Positions 19,608 to 21,322 of a stretch of 21,322 nt of DNA are shown one piece after another. Within the stretch, counting starts at the first letter, position 1; the number at the start of each line of letters is the position of its first letter. The translations under genes and the position numbers were made by a program. This DNA is from Rhizophagus sp. LPA8_4_AMF (Eukaryota > Glomeromycota > Glomeromycetes > Glomerales > Glomeraceae): NCBI GenBank assembly GCA_021464525.1, contig JADRCO010001212.1, forward strand, positions 1 to 21,322, written 5' to 3'. The notes beneath the pieces were generated by a model that ran no database searches, was not told the DNA's origin, and worked only from the letters and a program-made list of their open reading frames with translations.

Positions 19608-19754
19608 AATTCAAAATTAAAACAGAGAATAGCTTCCTAATCCCGTTTGACTACGTTACGCCTTAGGCTAAGAATAAAGAATAATTCAAAATGAAAACAG
19701 TGAACAGCTTCCTAATCCCCGTTCGTACGTTACGCCTTAGACTAAGAATAAAGA
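19608..19754. repeat. Tandem 75-bp duplication upstream of the phosphatase gene
   Basis: Two adjacent copies (19608-19682 and 19683-19754) share AATTCAAAAT, AAAACAG, AGCTTCCTAATCCC, CGTTACGCCTTAG and CTAAGAATAAAGA, with few differences. Each contains a CTTAG-N-CTAAG near-palindrome. It lies 110-260 bp upstream of the phosphatase start, so it may double a regulatory site. Confidence 0.7.
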
Positions 19755-20026
19755 TATTTACAATTATATTAAATATAGGATAGTTTTATTAATAGATTCA
19801 TTATTTTTCTTTTTCGCACGATTAAAAAAAACAATATATACAGGTTTATTAGCCAATGCACATCATGCCATACAATTTTTTCGAATATTTTAACGTTATA
19901 AATAGCCAATCATAAAATTTTTTTGAGTATGTGCACCAAAATAATTAAATATAATTGGTTGATCACAAAATGCATCAGAATTTGCACCCGATCAAAGCTA
20001 TTGTAATACAGTATGGTATATACTAA

Positions 20027-20517
20027 TATACATAGGCAATCGCGATAAATCGGATCTTCGATAAACCGGATTTGGTGTTATTTCGGCCGGAACCAAATCT
20101 GTCATATTAAAATAATCGCGATATACCGGATTTTATCGCGATATTTCATAAATCGGATTTGATTCTATATCAGTTATATCAAAAAATTCTTGATATATCG
20201 AATTTTTCCAAATTTTGCGTTAATGTATCCTTTTTTAGCATACCTTTATATTATTGTAATTTAAAAAAATGCTTAGTTCCAGCCGAAATGGTTAATTTCG
20301 ACCAGAATTAAAATTGATACAATTTTACCATTCCTAATTTTTTAATCAAAGTTTGGGAATAGCTTTATTTTTCTGTATATCTTGATACACCGGATTCTAA
20401 CATAATTTTCATATAAAATCTGGTATAAGAAGATTTTTTTATATATCGGATGTCTTGATATACCGGATATTTTCTCTGGAACAAACCAATCCGATTTATC
20501 GCGATCACCTGTGTATA
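20027..20517. mobile_element. MITE-like element with 29-bp TIRs and internal CGGAT repeats
   Basis: TATACATAGGCAATCGCGAT (left end, continuing AAATCGGAT) is inverted at the right end with three mismatches in 29 bp (ATCCGATTTATCGCGATCACCTGTGTATA). The 491-bp interior is filled with variants of GATATACCGGAT / CGATAAACCGGATTT / GATACACCGGATTC in both orientations. It also holds a palindrome at about 20277-20307 (TTCCAGCCGAAAT facing ATTTCGACCAGAA) that resembles the one in the 1978-2363 element. No coding capacity. Confidence 0.7.
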
Positions 20518-21249
20518 TAATTTGTTCGGAATCTATATAACTAAAAAAATTGTTTAACCGTTATTACATAAAGATTAACCGTATAAATAATTTTTGAATT
20601 TTGCAACGCCTGATTCATCTCCCATGTTGATTACTAACATATACGATTTAATGATTATTTAGTTTCTGGGTATCTGACGTTTTGCTAATACTAATAAGAT
20701 TGCTATAATGCGATGATTTCTGAACTTTTTTTAATAATAGAATATGCAGATTTTGTTTTGTAATGGATTTATAAATAAATATATATAAATAAATTATAAA
20801 TTCTACAGTACCACACCATCTGTTTTATGTGATAAATCATTTCTCCCATCAATATAACACATCTATACTGTTCTATTCTGTGTTTGTTATGGTTAGAATA
20901 GTTTAATTGGCTGTCGAAGTCATGTTTGAGACGATGCAGTAATTTCCCTTCAGTTTTTCTTTTTTGAAGGTCAAGCCGAATTTATTTATTTTTTCTTATT
21001 ATACCAAGAAAATTTTCTTTTTGGTTGTTTTTTCTTTAACGGTTAAAACTGAGATAAGGGTTAAATCCAATATTATATATACTTTTTTTTCTTTCCTTTT
21101 TACGGTTTTTGAAAACTTTTATTTCTTCAATTCTTTTTTAATCAATTTTTTTTTTATTTTTGGTTTTTATAATCATTTTTTAGTTCAAACCTAAAAATAA
21201 ATCTTTTATAATTAGTTTTTTTTTTATTTTTGGTTATTTTTTTTTATTA
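20518..21249. other. A/T-rich spacer with a T-rich right part
   Basis: No gene is supported. From about 20950 the plus strand is strongly T-rich, with two copies of TTTTTTTTTATTTTTGGTT (about 21147 and 21218). The open frames here are consequences of the T-runs. Confidence 0.45.
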
Positions 21250-21252
21250 TTG

Positions 21253-21306
21253 TCCGGAGCTTTAGCGAAGGACTATTTACTGTAGCGAACTAGTAAAATT
21301 CACAGT
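21253..21306. repeat. Nested short hairpins at the window end
   Basis: GTCCGGAGCTTTAGCGAAGGAC has paired ends (GTCC/GGAC). It is followed by TTTACT...AGTAAA and TACTGT...ACAGTA pairings. This looks like the beginning of a dispersed repeat cut by the window edge; the family is unknown. Confidence 0.4.
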
Positions 21307-21322
21307 ACCGGTTTAACCCATG

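Noticed and set aside
20964-21194. Plus-strand open frame rich in Phe
   Set aside because: It is a product of T-runs; it has no protein-like features beyond low-complexity TTT codons.
1-21322. LTR, virus-like or CRISPR structures
   Set aside because: No long direct terminal repeats, polymerase or capsid-like motifs, and no regularly spaced repeat-spacer array could be seen.

Overview
The window looks like nuclear DNA of a fungus with a very A+T-rich genome and small, regular spliceosomal introns. All confident genes have introns of about 63-104 nt that start GTAAGT/GTAxxx and end in AG after a T-rich tract. The small divergent MYB-like family, an HSL-type hydrolase, a MINPP-type phosphatase and many short inverted-repeat elements together suggest an arbuscular mycorrhizal fungus (Glomeromycotina, Rhizophagus-like). 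That placement is inference; no rRNA or other marker gene is present.

Left half (1-10990): a small, decaying gene array. Two related types of two-repeat MYB-like genes alternate on opposite strands. Plus-strand type: gene A (3482-4274), pseudogene D (6539-7100), a fragment (about 8865-8985) and gene B (9666-10616). Minus-strand type: an exon-1/promoter relic (225-400), intact gene C (5801-5157) and an intron/exon-3 relic (about 9185-9370). Each minus-type copy lies head to head with a plus-type copy, so the duplicated unit appears to have been a divergent pair sharing one intergenic region. Unit I has been split by about 2.9 kb of inserted DNA, including two MITE-like elements. Unit II keeps C but has lost its plus partner. 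Unit III keeps B but has lost its minus partner. All copies share a four-exon layout with a 26-nt third exon that encodes the end of the first MYB repeat.

Middle and right (12150-19500): the minus strand carries a possible two-exon gene of unknown function (12551-12152), a complete five-exon HSL-family alpha/beta hydrolase (14564-12881, 465 aa) and a complete six-exon secreted MINPP-like histidine phosphatase (19498-17730, 440 aa). The phosphatase keeps the RHG motif but has HGF where the family has HAE. A coding-like island of unknown identity lies at 16584-17300 on the plus strand.

The remaining sequence is A/T-rich spacer with palindromic or terminal-inverted-repeat elements (1-175, 1978-2363, 2611-3080, about 8000-8182, 20027-20517), a perfect palindrome cluster (16048-16108), a tandem duplication upstream of the phosphatase (19608-19754) and simple repeats. 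I saw no rRNA, convincing tRNA, CRISPR array or LTR/virus-like element.
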